Origin: Tyzzerella sp. An114
GTDB lineage: Bacteria; Bacillota; Clostridia; Lachnospirales; Anaerotignaceae
Assembly: GCF_002161055.1 (NCBI RefSeq)
Contig: NZ_NFLT01000010.1
Span: 1-64,000 of the forward strand
Reading direction: 5' to 3'
Length of the DNA stretch: 64,000 bases
Part shown: piece after piece, positions 18,230 through 26,079 of the stretch
How the letters are laid out: the number at the start of each line of letters is the position of its first letter
Numbering within the stretch: the stretch's first letter is position 1
Made by a program: the position numbers and the translations under genes
Notes under the pieces: model-generated
The model's database searches: none
What the model saw: the letters and a program-made list of their open reading frames with translations, nothing else
Told to the model about the DNA's origin: nothing

Positions 18230-20017
18230 TTAACCATTTGTAATTTTGATATACAGTTTATCAATATTTATTTTCTCCTCAACAATTTTTTTAATATCCT
18301 CAACATTATCAACAGAGGCTGTTCTCTGGTCGAGAAGTGTTCTTTTAATTAACTTTATATTTTCATTGAGAGCTTTTTCCAATTCACTTTCTTTATCATA
18401 ATTAAAAGTAACTGCAAAAATCTCTGTAACAAGTTTTTGTTCTTCAACGGACTCAAAATGATTTACAATCTCCGCTGGAAAAACTCTACCGCCCTTCTCG
18501 TTTATGTCATATATAATACTAGCTGCCTTACAATACACATCTGTCACAAACTGAGAAGGCTTAATATAATTTTTTACTATATTATATACATTTATGTTTG
18601 AAGACAGAGCCGCCAAAAGCTCCCTTTGAGCCTCCATAACACCTTTTGCTTTTACGGGAATATTTGATATTTGATTATTATAAATTCTTTTTCTTTTTTT
18701 CTCTGCCTCTTTCACAAAATTAGTCTGTGCAATATTAGCAAGTTTTGAAATTTCTTTTTTTATAGAGCTTTCAGAAATTCCCGTTTCATCTGAAACCTCT
18801 TTTATATATACATCTCTTTCTATATCACTTGATAGACTTGCAAGTATTTTTGCCGCCTCAACAGTAAATTTAACTTTATGCTCAGGGTTATTTAGATTGT
18901 AATTTTTTCTTTTACACTCTATTTGGAAAGAGATATGACTTACAGCATTTACAAGAAGTTTTGAAAACTCCATTGAGCCATTATGCTTTATAAATTCATC
19001 AGGGTCTTTTCCGTCAGGGACTTGTAAAACCTTTACATTAAAGCCGTTATCAACTAAAACAGGTATAGCCCTAAGGGCTGCATTAGTGCCGGCTGTATCA
19101 CTGTCATACAAAAGTATAACATCATCAACATATTTTTTAAGGACACGTGCGTGGTCATTATTAAAAGCCGTTCCCAAAGATGCACACACATTGTGAAATC
19201 CTGCCTGATATATGCTTATCATATCCATATATCCTTCAACAAGTATAATTTCCCGTCGTCTTGTATTTTTTGCAAAATTCAAACCATACAAATTACGACT
19301 TTTATTAAATATCATTGTTTCCGGAGAATTAAGATATTTAGGCTCACCACTTCCCATAACTCTACCACCAAAGCCTATTATCCTTCCTGAAACATCAATA
19401 ATAGGAAACATAAGCCTGTTAAAAAACCTGTCATGGTACCCTTGTGAATTTTTATTTTCTATTACAAGACCACTTTTAAGCATATCAGAAACATTATATC
19501 CCTTTTCTAATAAATGCTTATAAAGAGAGTCCCTCAAATCCGGTGCAAAGCCTATACCGAATTTTTTTTGAATATTTGGAAGAACTCCTCTCCCATTAAG
19601 GTAATAAAGGGCTTTTTCACCGATATTTTCATGTAGACATTCATAATAATACCTTCCGGCAACTTTATGCATATCAAAAAGTATCTGACGTCTTTTTTCT
19701 TCCTCCTTCTCCTCTTTTGATTGTTCCGGTTCAGGGAGAAGTATTCCCGCTCTATCCGCAAGTATTTTCACAGCTTCAAGAAAATCACAGTTTTTAGTCT
19801 GCATAACAAAGCTATAAACATTACCAGCAGCACCACAACCAAAACAGTAATAAAATTGCTTGTCCGCACTTACAGAGAAAGATGGTGTGTTTTCATTATG
19901 AAAAGGGCAAAGTCCAAAGTATGAACCACCCTTTCTTGTAAGAGGCATAAAGTCTCCTATAACTTCCACTATGTCATTTTGAGTTCTGATTTCTTCTATC
20001 AAATCTTGAGAATATCT
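18230..20017 (-). CDS. dnaG: DNA primase
   Basis: DnaG makes RNA primers at the replication fork. The CHC2 zinc finger is visible (CPFH at residues 38-41 and CFGC at 59-62), then the catalytic core with FGGRVMGSGEPKYLNSPET and the Toprim acidic motifs EGYMDM and LYDSDTAG. A C-terminal DnaB-interaction region is present. I start at the ATG reading MRYSQDLI, seven bases beyond the AGGGTGAT Shine-Dalgarno. Upstream in-frame ATGs would add about 35 implausible residues. The 595-residue length is normal. Confidence 0.95.
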   Translation of the reverse strand, partial: RYSQDLIEEIRTQNDIVEVIGDFMPLTRKGGSYFGLCPFHNENTPSFSVSADKQFYYCFGCGAAGNVYSFVMQTKNCDFLEAVKILADRAGILLPEPEQSKEEKEEEKRRQILFDMHKVAGRYYYECLHENIGEKALYYLNGRGVLPNIQKKFGIGFAPDLRDSLYKHLLEKGYNVSDMLKSGLVIENKNSQGYHDRFFNRLMFPIIDVSGRIIGFGGRVMGSGEPKYLNSPETMIFNKSRNLYGLNFAKNTRRREIILVEGYMDMISIYQAGFHNVCASLGTAFNNDHARVLKKYVDDVILLYDSDTAGTNAALRAIPVLVDNGFNVKVLQVPDGKDPDEFIKHNGSMEFSKLLVNAVSHISFQIECKRKNYNLNNPEHKVKFTVEAAKILASLSSDIERDVYIKEVSDETGISESSIKKEISKLANIAQTNFVKEAEKKRKRIYNNQISNIPVKAKGVMEAQRELLAALSSNINVYNIVKNYIKPSQFVTDVYCKAASIIYDINEKGGRVFPAEIVNHFESVEEQKLVTEIFAVTFNYDKESELEKALNENIKLIKRTLLDQRTASVDNVEDIKKIVEEKINIDKLYIKITNG

Positions 20018-20168
20018 CATTAACGGCATCACCCTCTTTAATATATACAATTCGACATTTAAAGCAAATTTCCTTCCAACAATCATTATCTTTGTATACA
20101 TCAACAAATTTATGTAAAACAATTTATATTCTATGTCGACATTATACAGAAATAATGCTCAAAAATTA

Positions 20169-20197
20169 TTGCAAAATGTATAAAAATATATTATAAT
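20169..20197 (+). promoter_or_regulatory. Orphan plus-strand promoter in the dnaG upstream region
   Basis: TTGCAA (20169-20174), a 17-bp spacer and a perfect TATAAT (20192-20197) make a convincing sigma-A promoter pointing right. No open reading frame with a ribosome-binding site follows before the hairpin at 20341-20368. The 350-bp gap (20018-20368) otherwise holds only AT-rich sequence and, presumably, the dnaG promoter. A small RNA of about 165 nt starting near 20204 is possible but unproven. Confidence 0.45.
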
Positions 20198-20340
20198 ATA
20201 AAGCTGTGCTTATTAAAGTTACAAACCTTTCAACAATATGGATTATACCCTTTTTAAAGCATATTCTCACAAATACACGACAAAAATCCTATATTATATT
20301 AATACTCCATATTTTATTAAATTCCTCTTTTTTACAAAAA

Positions 20341-20368
20341 AATATGAGGCATAAAATGCCTCAATATT
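20341..20368. terminator. Terminator after the DUF4397 gene (possibly bidirectional)
   Basis: The stem AATAT-GAGGCAT / ATGCCTC-AATATT with an AAA loop is flanked by A/T runs. It terminates the DUF4397 gene on the minus strand and could end a plus-strand transcript from the promoter at 20169-20197. Confidence 0.75.
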
Positions 20369-21268
20369 TTAAAGTCTCTCATTAATCAGAGTTAATTGTA
20401 TTGGTATTGTATTATTATTGCCAGAAACATACAATCCATAACAACTTCCTCCAGAAAAATATAATTGTGGTTCCTCAACAACAACTCTCATTGTACCGGC
20501 AACAGTAAGTGTTACATTGTGAAATCCTTCTGAAAGAGTTAAATAAGAGCTTATATCGTTGTAATAAAAATCACGTATAATAATTGAACCGTCAACATAA
20601 ATATCCATCAAAGTTGGATTTGGAGCTGTATTTATAAATCTAACATCAGCTCTCAAACTGTTTAACATATTGCAGTTATTCTCAATAATGTTCATTGAAA
20701 AATTGTTGTAATCACCTTGAAAAACTCCTGTATATTTTCTATTTCCTACAATTCTAAAAAATCTCTCAAAAAGTTTTCTATTTCTCTTTCCTGCACTATA
20801 AACAGTTATTCTATAATTTCCCGCTGTTCCTGAAAAATATTCTGTATATTCTCTAAATTTAAGATTTGAAACTGCAATAGTACCATTTATATATATATCA
20901 ATGCTTTCTCCCGAACTATTGCTATTAAAAAACTTTATATATCCATATCGCACAACAGGTATTATAGGTATTATTGTAACTCCTGAAGAAGGCACAGTTG
21001 GTGTAACATTACCAAGTGGTCCCTGTCCAGGTGCTGCTATTACATCCCCTGGAAGTGTTGGCGTCACATTTCCCAGTGGTCCTTCTCCTGGTGCTGCTGT
21101 TACATCTCCCGGCAGTGTTGGCGTCACGTTTCCCAAAGGTCCTTCTCCCGGTGTGGCTGTCACATTATTATCAAGTATTTTTTGCAAATCAGAAAAATTT
21201 GTATATTGGTATCTTTCATCTTCAGAAGGTCCTGTTCTCATAGTATTATTATTAAAAATTATTCTCAT
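20369..21268 (-). CDS. DUF4397 repeat-containing protein with a Pro/Gly-rich linker
   Basis: This protein of about 299 residues has a short N-terminus and three near-identical 20-residue repeats (about residues 38-97) of the type GPLGNVTPTLPGDV. Two DUF4397 beta-domains follow, seen as YIKFFNSNSSGESIDIYING and VRFINTAPNPTLMDIYVDG. DUF4397 domains usually occur in secreted or surface proteins, but no signal peptide or membrane helix is present here. The start chosen is the ATG seven bases after GGGGG. It is monocistronic. Function is unknown; a spore-surface or coat-like role is only a guess. Confidence 0.7.
   Translation of the reverse strand: MRIIFNNNTMRTGPSEDERYQYTNFSDLQKILDNNVTATPGEGPLGNVTPTLPGDVTAAPGEGPLGNVTPTLPGDVIAAPGQGPLGNVTPTVPSSGVTIIPIIPVVRYGYIKFFNSNSSGESIDIYINGTIAVSNLKFREYTEYFSGTAGNYRITVYSAGKRNRKLFERFFRIVGNRKYTGVFQGDYNNFSMNIIENNCNMLNSLRADVRFINTAPNPTLMDIYVDGSIIIRDFYYNDISSYLTLSEGFHNVTLTVAGTMRVVVEEPQLYFSGGSCYGLYVSGNNNTIPIQLTLINERL
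20995..21170. repeat. 60-bp tandem repeat inside the DUF4397 gene
   Basis: Three copies of a 60-bp unit encode the 20-residue Gly/Pro-rich repeat; the units differ by only a few bases. Such tandem repeats can change copy number by slippage, so length variation between strains is plausible. Confidence 0.8.
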
Positions 21269-21307
21269 ACACATTCCCCCTTTTTATATACTATGATTTT
21301 AGAGAAT

Positions 21308-21360
21308 GTATATTACTAAAAGTAACAATATAAAAATATTTACATAGTATATTACTAAAA
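21308..21360. repeat. 14-bp direct repeat upstream of feoA
   Basis: GTATATTACTAAAA occurs at 21308-21321 and again at 21347-21360, a 39-bp period. The first copy also forms an imperfect inverted repeat (TATTACTAAAAGTAACAATA). It lies in the feoA promoter region, so an iron-responsive regulator may bind here. It does not match a clear Fur box. Confidence 0.4.
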
Positions 21361-21383
21361 CATAAATATCAGGCGGAAAATTT

Positions 21384-21623
21384 ATGGATATGACAATACC
21401 TCTTTCAAAAACAAAGGAAGGTTCAAAGTCAACAGTAATAAAACTCTGCTCAAAAGGTGTTATGAGAAGAAGGTTTCAAGATATAGGCATAACAGAAGGC
21501 ACAAGAATAGAATGTATCAAAAAAAGTCCTTTAGGTGACCCTTGTGCTTATCTTATAGGAGGAACTCTTATAGCAATAAGAAACGATGATGCAAAAGATA
21601 TAATTGTAAAAATCGGGAGGTGA
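21384..21623 (+). CDS. feoA: Ferrous iron transport protein FeoA
   Basis: This 79-residue SH3-like cytoplasmic protein assists FeoB in Fe2+ uptake. The family pattern GVMRRRFQDIGITEGTRIECI...PLGDPCAYLIGGTLIAIRNDDAKDI is clear. It starts at an ATG after AGGCGGA and ends six bases before feoB, so the two are co-transcribed. Confidence 0.93.
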   Translation: MDMTIPLSKTKEGSKSTVIKLCSKGVMRRRFQDIGITEGTRIECIKKSPLGDPCAYLIGGTLIAIRNDDAKDIIVKIGR

Positions 21624-21628
21624 TTTAT

Positions 21629-23734
21629 TTGAAAAATACAATTTCCTCTAAAAAAAATAAAAATTATGAAAAAGAAGTCCTTATTGCCCTTGCCGGCAAT
21701 CCTAATGTAGGAAAAAGCACTATTTTTAATAAATTGACAGGCATGAAACAACATACTGGAAACTGGGCGGGAAAAACAGTATCAAATGTTACAGGAAAAT
21801 GTATATATAAAGGCATAAAATATACTTTTGCAGACATTCCGGGAACATACTCACTACTTTCTCACTCAAAAGAAGAAGACGAAGCTAGGAATTTTATATG
21901 TTTCAAAAAACCTGACATTACAGTAGTTGTATGTGATGCTTCATGTATACTCAGAAATCTTAATCTTGTTCTTCAAATTATTGAAATAACAGATAATGTT
22001 ATACTCTGTCTAAATTTAATGGATGAAGCAGGGAAAAAAGGTATAAAAATAAATATACCTCTTTTGGAGGAAAGGATTAAAATTCCCGTAATACCCATGA
22101 CGGCATCAAAAAACAAAGGTTTTAAATTACTTATGGAAAAAATAAATTATATTACTATAAATAATAAAAAAATTAACACTATAAAAATTAAATATGACAC
22201 AATAACAGAAAAAGCTATTGAAATAATATTAAATGAAATTGAAAATTATGATTTTTACGGTTTAAATAAACGCTGGCTTGCTTTAAGACTTATAGAAAGT
22301 GAATATGATTTTATAAACATTTTAAAAGAAAACACAGATATTACAGAATATGAAGTCTCTATACTATCAAAAGCCCTTGAAAAAGCCTGTGAATTTCTAT
22401 ACAACAACAAAATAAACAACTGTAAAATTCGTGATAAAATAGCTGACGGCATAATAAAAACATCTGAAAAAATAGGTAATGGAATAATAAATTCAAATGC
22501 TTCAGCTTACAGCTACAAAGACCGTTTTTTAGACAATATATTGACAGGAAAATACACAGCTTATCCTATAATGTTTTTAATTTTAATGATTATAATGTGG
22601 ATTACAATAAAAGGGGCAAACTATCCTTCGGCTATATTATCAGACTTTCTTTTTAGCAAAGAAGATATTTTATTCAGTTTCTTTTTAGATATAGGAGTTC
22701 CAATTTATTTATGTGAAATGATTGTATTTGGTGTATACAGAGTTTTATGTTGGGTTGTATCTGTAATGCTTCCACCAATGGCAATATTTTTTCCACTTTT
22801 CACTCTATTAGAGGATTTAGGCTATTTACCAAGAATGGCATTTAACATGGATTGTTGTTTTAAAAAATGTAATGCTTGCGGGAAACAAGGTTTGTGTATG
22901 GCAATGGGTTTTGGCTGTAATGCTGTTGGGGTATCAGGTTGTAGAATAATAGACTCACCAAGAGAACGACTTATAGCTATAATAACAAACAGTTTTGTAC
23001 CTTGTAACGGTCGTTTTCCAACTTTAATAGCTATAATAACCATGTTTTTTGTGGGAACAGGAGCATACACCGGATTATTTTCAGCTTTTATGCTATCATC
23101 AATTATAATATTTGGAATTATAATGACTCTTATTGTATCAAAAATTTTAGGAAACACAATTTTAAAGGGTGTACCTTCATCATTCACCCTTGAAATGCCA
23201 CCATACAGAAAGCCACAGATAACAACAGTAATTATAAATTCAATATTTGACAGAACACTTTTCGTTTTAGGTCGTGCTGTATCTGTGGCCATACCGGCTG
23301 GACTTATAATATGGCTTATGTCAAACACATTTATAAACAATAACAGTATATTATCAATTGTATGTGAATTTTTAGACCCTTTTGCTTCTATTTTTGGTCT
23401 TGACGGTGTAATACTGACAGCATTTATATTGGGATTTCCTGCAAATGAAATAGTTATACCAATTATAATAATGGCATACATGGGAAATACATCTTTGACA
23501 GAAATGGAAAGCATAAATTCACTTAAATCACTTCTTATAAATAATGGTTGGACAATTCAAACAGCTTTATCAGTTATAATATTTTCACTTATGCACTGGC
23601 CTTGCTCAACAACTTGTCTAACTATAAAAAAAGAAACAGGAAGTATAAAATGGACTGTTATTTCAATAATCGTTCCTGTTATATGTGGCTTATCAATATG
23701 TGGAATTTTAAATATAATATTTAAAATAATATAA
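21629..23734 (+). CDS. feoB: Ferrous iron transporter FeoB
   Basis: FeoB is a GTPase-coupled membrane permease for Fe2+. The N-terminal G domain has G1 AGNPNVGKSTIFN (near residue 21), the HTGNWAGKTV switch, G3 ADIPGTYSL and G4 NLMDEA. About ten transmembrane helices follow from residue about 300, with the Gate motif containing CNAVGVSGCRII. The start is a TTG eight bases after GGGAGG; the GTG nine bases upstream lies in the Shine-Dalgarno. At 701 residues it is complete. No FeoC follows; a bidirectional terminator ends the operon. Confidence 0.95.
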   Translation: MKNTISSKKNKNYEKEVLIALAGNPNVGKSTIFNKLTGMKQHTGNWAGKTVSNVTGKCIYKGIKYTFADIPGTYSLLSHSKEEDEARNFICFKKPDITVVVCDASCILRNLNLVLQIIEITDNVILCLNLMDEAGKKGIKINIPLLEERIKIPVIPMTASKNKGFKLLMEKINYITINNKKINTIKIKYDTITEKAIEIILNEIENYDFYGLNKRWLALRLIESEYDFINILKENTDITEYEVSILSKALEKACEFLYNNKINNCKIRDKIADGIIKTSEKIGNGIINSNASAYSYKDRFLDNILTGKYTAYPIMFLILMIIMWITIKGANYPSAILSDFLFSKEDILFSFFLDIGVPIYLCEMIVFGVYRVLCWVVSVMLPPMAIFFPLFTLLEDLGYLPRMAFNMDCCFKKCNACGKQGLCMAMGFGCNAVGVSGCRIIDSPRERLIAIITNSFVPCNGRFPTLIAIITMFFVGTGAYTGLFSAFMLSSIIIFGIIMTLIVSKILGNTILKGVPSSFTLEMPPYRKPQITTVIINSIFDRTLFVLGRAVSVAIPAGLIIWLMSNTFINNNSILSIVCEFLDPFASIFGLDGVILTAFILGFPANEIVIPIIIMAYMGNTSLTEMESINSLKSLLINNGWTIQTALSVIIFSLMHWPCSTTCLTIKKETGSIKWTVISIIVPVICGLSICGILNIIFKII

Positions 23735-23764
23735 AAAGGGAAAGTCAAAGACTTTCCCTTTTTT
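23734..23764. terminator. Bidirectional terminator between feoB and the PPIase gene
   Basis: The 13-bp stem AAAAGGGAAAGTC with its complement around an AAA loop has T-runs on both strands and separates two convergent genes. Confidence 0.88.
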
Positions 23765-23770
23765 CACTAA

Positions 23771-24532
23771 TTAAAATACCTGAACTGAATATTTAGCTTT
23801 AAGCTCGTCCATAACAGCTTTGTATTTTTCTTCATATTTCATATTTTTAACATTTTTAATAACTTCATCTTTAACTTCATCAAAAGCTTTTGTTTTAGCC
23901 TCTGTTCTGTCATAAACTTTTATAAGGTGATAACCGAACTGAGTTTTAACAGCGTCACTAACTTCATTTAAAGGAAGTTCAAAAGCTGCATCCTCAAACT
24001 CTTTAACCATCATACCTTTACCAAACTTTCCTAAATCTCCACCCTGAGCGTTTGAAGGACAGCTTGAATATTTTTTAGCAGCATCTTCAAATGAAAGTCC
24101 GCCTTCAGCTATTTCATTTTTTATTTTTGTAGCTTCATCTTCACTGCTTACAAGTATATGTTTTGCTGAAACACTTTCTTTATCTGCAAAACCTTCTTTA
24201 TGAGCATTATAAAATTCAAGAGCTTCATCATCAGAAACCTCTATACCAGCAAAAATATCATCCATAACAAATTTTGTCATAAGCTGTTCAACGATATTTT
24301 CCATCTGTTTTTTATACTCATCTCTCTTATCAATGCCCATTTCAAAACCTTTTTTCTCAAGGAGCATAAAAGCTATTTTCTGTTCAAGAAGCTGTTTCAT
24401 TCCCTGTTCTGTTTCAAAATACATTCTCTGATTTGGAGGGTATTTTTCAATTATGGCATCAAGGCTCTCTTTAGTAACCTCTTTACCATCTACAACTGCA
24501 AGTACTTTGTTTGTGTTTTCCATAGTTTTCAT
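23771..24532 (-). CDS. Parvulin-type peptidyl-prolyl isomerase (cytoplasmic)
   Basis: This 253-residue protein has a SurA/PrsA-like helical N-terminal region (about 1-115) and a PpiC parvulin domain (about 118-210). Hallmarks are SAKHILVSSEDEA, FEDAAKKYSSCPS, GGDLGKFGKGMMVKEFEDAAF and TQFGYHLIKV. Unlike PrsA it has no signal peptide or lipobox, so it should act in the cytoplasm. ATG codons at 24532 and three codons later are both possible starts. It is monocistronic and convergent with feoB. Confidence 0.88.
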   Translation of the reverse strand: MKTMENTNKVLAVVDGKEVTKESLDAIIEKYPPNQRMYFETEQGMKQLLEQKIAFMLLEKKGFEMGIDKRDEYKKQMENIVEQLMTKFVMDDIFAGIEVSDDEALEFYNAHKEGFADKESVSAKHILVSSEDEATKIKNEIAEGGLSFEDAAKKYSSCPSNAQGGDLGKFGKGMMVKEFEDAAFELPLNEVSDAVKTQFGYHLIKVYDRTEAKTKAFDEVKDEVIKNVKNMKYEEKYKAVMDELKAKYSVQVF

Positions 24533-24578
24533 TTTCCTTTACTTTTTATTTTTTGATATATTATATCACAACTTATGT

Positions 24579-24863
24579 TTATTGACAGTAATTTCTTTTA
24601 AGCAATTCAAAAAGCTCAATAACTTTTTCGTCTTTTATAAAATAATAAATATTCTGCCCTTTTTTCTCATAGTCAAGTATACCTGATGATGAAAGTACAG
24701 CTAAATGCTGAGAAACTGCTGACTGAGTTATATCAAGCTCCTTTGTTATACTGTTTACAGTCATAGGACCATCAACAAGCATACAGACTATAAGTAATCT
24801 TTTTTCATTTGAAAGAGTTTTTAAAAGTTTTGAAACTTCTTTAGCTTTCTCTTTAATATCCAT
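24579..24863 (-). CDS. ArsR family transcriptional regulator
   Basis: This 94-residue winged-helix repressor has LKTLSNEKRLLIVCMLVDGPMTV, the recognition helix TQSAVSQHLAVLSSSGIL and the wing KKGQNIYYFI. It lacks the CxC metal motif of classical ArsR, although C27 and the penultimate C93 could sense thiols or metals. It is third in an operon after a ferredoxin and a membrane iron-sulfur protein. It probably controls that operon through the divergent region at 25657-25780. Confidence 0.88.
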   Translation of the reverse strand: MDIKEKAKEVSKLLKTLSNEKRLLIVCMLVDGPMTVNSITKELDITQSAVSQHLAVLSSSGILDYEKKGQNIYYFIKDEKVIELFELLKRNYCQ

Positions 24864-25442
24864 TTATAAATCATCTCCTCTGTGTTTCAACTGGCATATA
24901 CCCTGTGTCATTGTGCCCATAGGACAGTATACACACCAAGAACGAGGTTTGAAAAGTATCATTGTAATAATTCCTAAAACTGTTGATGTAAGCATTATAC
25001 TATAAAAACCAAAAGCAAACTGATAAATCCAAGGAGAAAATACATCTGTTGAAACCCAATTCCAAGGAAGTTTAAATGTCCAAAGAAGTGTTACAACCTG
25101 TCTCATATCTTTTACACCGTCAAAAACAAGATATGTAGTAAAAAGCATATTTATAAACATAATCATAAAGAATGTAAGAAAACCATATCTAAACCATTTT
25201 GAACGCAAAAATTTTGGAATATCCTTATTTCTTGAAAGTTTTAATTTTGTTCCCAAAATCTGAAAAAGCTGACCTCTGCCACAATATCTATTGCAATAAG
25301 CCTTATTACCCTTAACTATTGAAATTATAAGGGGTATTGAGAAACACAAAAGACCAAGCCAAGCAAACATAATGTTAAAAAATCCAAGTATCAAATATAA
25401 AGCCGAAGCTATCCAAAGATAATCATTCCATTGTTTTCTCAT
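24864..25442 (-). CDS. Membrane 4Fe-4S protein (NapH/NosR-like)
   Basis: This 192-residue integral membrane protein has about four transmembrane helices. It carries two cysteine clusters: CNRYC (Cys50, Cys54) near the N-terminus and CVYC...C (Cys170, Cys173, Cys183) near the C-terminus, resembling the polyferredoxin membrane proteins NapH, NosR and CcoG in reduced form. It likely passes electrons between the membrane and the adjoining ferredoxin. Its start overlaps the ferredoxin stop by four bases (ATGA). The specific redox partner is unknown. Confidence 0.75.
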   Translation of the reverse strand: MRKQWNDYLWIASALYLILGFFNIMFAWLGLLCFSIPLIISIVKGNKAYCNRYCGRGQLFQILGTKLKLSRNKDIPKFLRSKWFRYGFLTFFMIMFINMLFTTYLVFDGVKDMRQVVTLLWTFKLPWNWVSTDVFSPWIYQFAFGFYSIMLTSTVLGIITMILFKPRSWCVYCPMGTMTQGICQLKHRGDDL

Positions 25443-25636
25443 ATTCTCTCTCCTATTCTCATAACACTAGCTGGACAAACCTTAGCACACTTTCCACAGC
25501 CTATACACTTATCAGGGTCAACTTTCGCCTTTATTCCATTATTTATACTTATTGCATTTTTAGGACAGACTTTCATGCAAGTACCACAAGCAACGCACTC
25601 ATCTGACACATAGCAAAGTTTAAATTTTCTTTCCAT
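25439..25636 (-). CDS. 2[4Fe-4S] ferredoxin
   Basis: This 65-residue ferredoxin has two complete CxxCxxCxxxCP motifs (CVACGTCMKVCP and CIGCGKCAKVCP) binding two [4Fe-4S] clusters. It is the first gene of an operon with the membrane iron-sulfur protein and ArsR. The ribosome-binding site AAAGGAGTG precedes the ATG. It is expected to shuttle low-potential electrons to or from its membrane partner. Confidence 0.92.
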   Translation of the reverse strand: MERKFKLCYVSDECVACGTCMKVCPKNAISINNGIKAKVDPDKCIGCGKCAKVCPASVMRIGERI

Positions 25637-25656
25637 ACTGTACTACACTCCTTTTA

Positions 25657-25780
25657 TATATTAGCTTATTCTAATATACTAATATATTGTAAATTTGTCA
25701 ATAGAAAAAATAACATATTGACATTTATCTATATGAGTAATAAAATAACACATAGACACATATAAATATATCAATATATT
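25657..25780. promoter_or_regulatory. Divergent promoters with two inverted repeats (ArsR-type operators)
   Basis: Minus promoter: TTGACA (25696-25701), 17-bp spacer, TATATT (25673-25678). Plus promoter: TTGACA (25718-25723), 17-bp spacer, TAAAAT (25741-25746). The inverted repeat TATATTAG-N6-CTAATATA (25657-25678) covers the minus -10. A second repeat, AATATAT-CA-ATATATT (25765-25780), lies between the plus promoter and arsR2. Each is well placed to be an operator for the neighbouring ArsR protein. Confidence 0.75.
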
Positions 25781-25795
25781 ATGAGGTGATTAAAT

Positions 25796-26077
25796 ATGAC
25801 AGAACCAGATTTTGCCCTTATTTTTAAGGCTTTAGGTGACAGTAACCGTCTTATGATGTTAAAAATGATTTCTGACGGTGAAAAATGTGGCTGTAAACTT
25901 TTAGAAAATTTCAATATTTCACAGCCAACACTCTCTCATCACATGAAAATTTTATGCGACTGTGGTCTTGTAAATTCCAGAAAAGAAGGAAAATGGTCTT
26001 TTTATTCATTAAACAATGAACTTTTTTCTGAAATTACAAAATATCTTAATTCTATTAAAAACATCAAGGGAGAATGA
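25796..26077 (+). CDS. ArsR family transcriptional regulator with Cys-Gly-Cys motif
   Basis: This 93-residue ArsR/SmtB repressor has FKALGDSNRLMMLKMI, then EKCGCKLLENFNISQPTLSHHMKILCDCGLV, then REGKWSFYSL. The CGC at the start of the recognition helix region matches the ELCVC-type thiol site of arsenite-sensing ArsR, and a further CDC follows. It overlaps the permease gene and probably represses it. Its inducer could be arsenite or another thiophilic species; that is inference. Confidence 0.88.
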   Translation: MTEPDFALIFKALGDSNRLMMLKMISDGEKCGCKLLENFNISQPTLSHHMKILCDCGLVNSRKEGKWSFYSLNNELFSEITKYLNSIKNIKGE

Positions 26078-26079
26078 CA

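Noticed and set aside
20204-20368. 6S RNA downstream of the orphan promoter
   Set aside because: The ends do not pair into the long open-bubble hairpin expected of 6S RNA, so only a possible unspecified transcript is reported.
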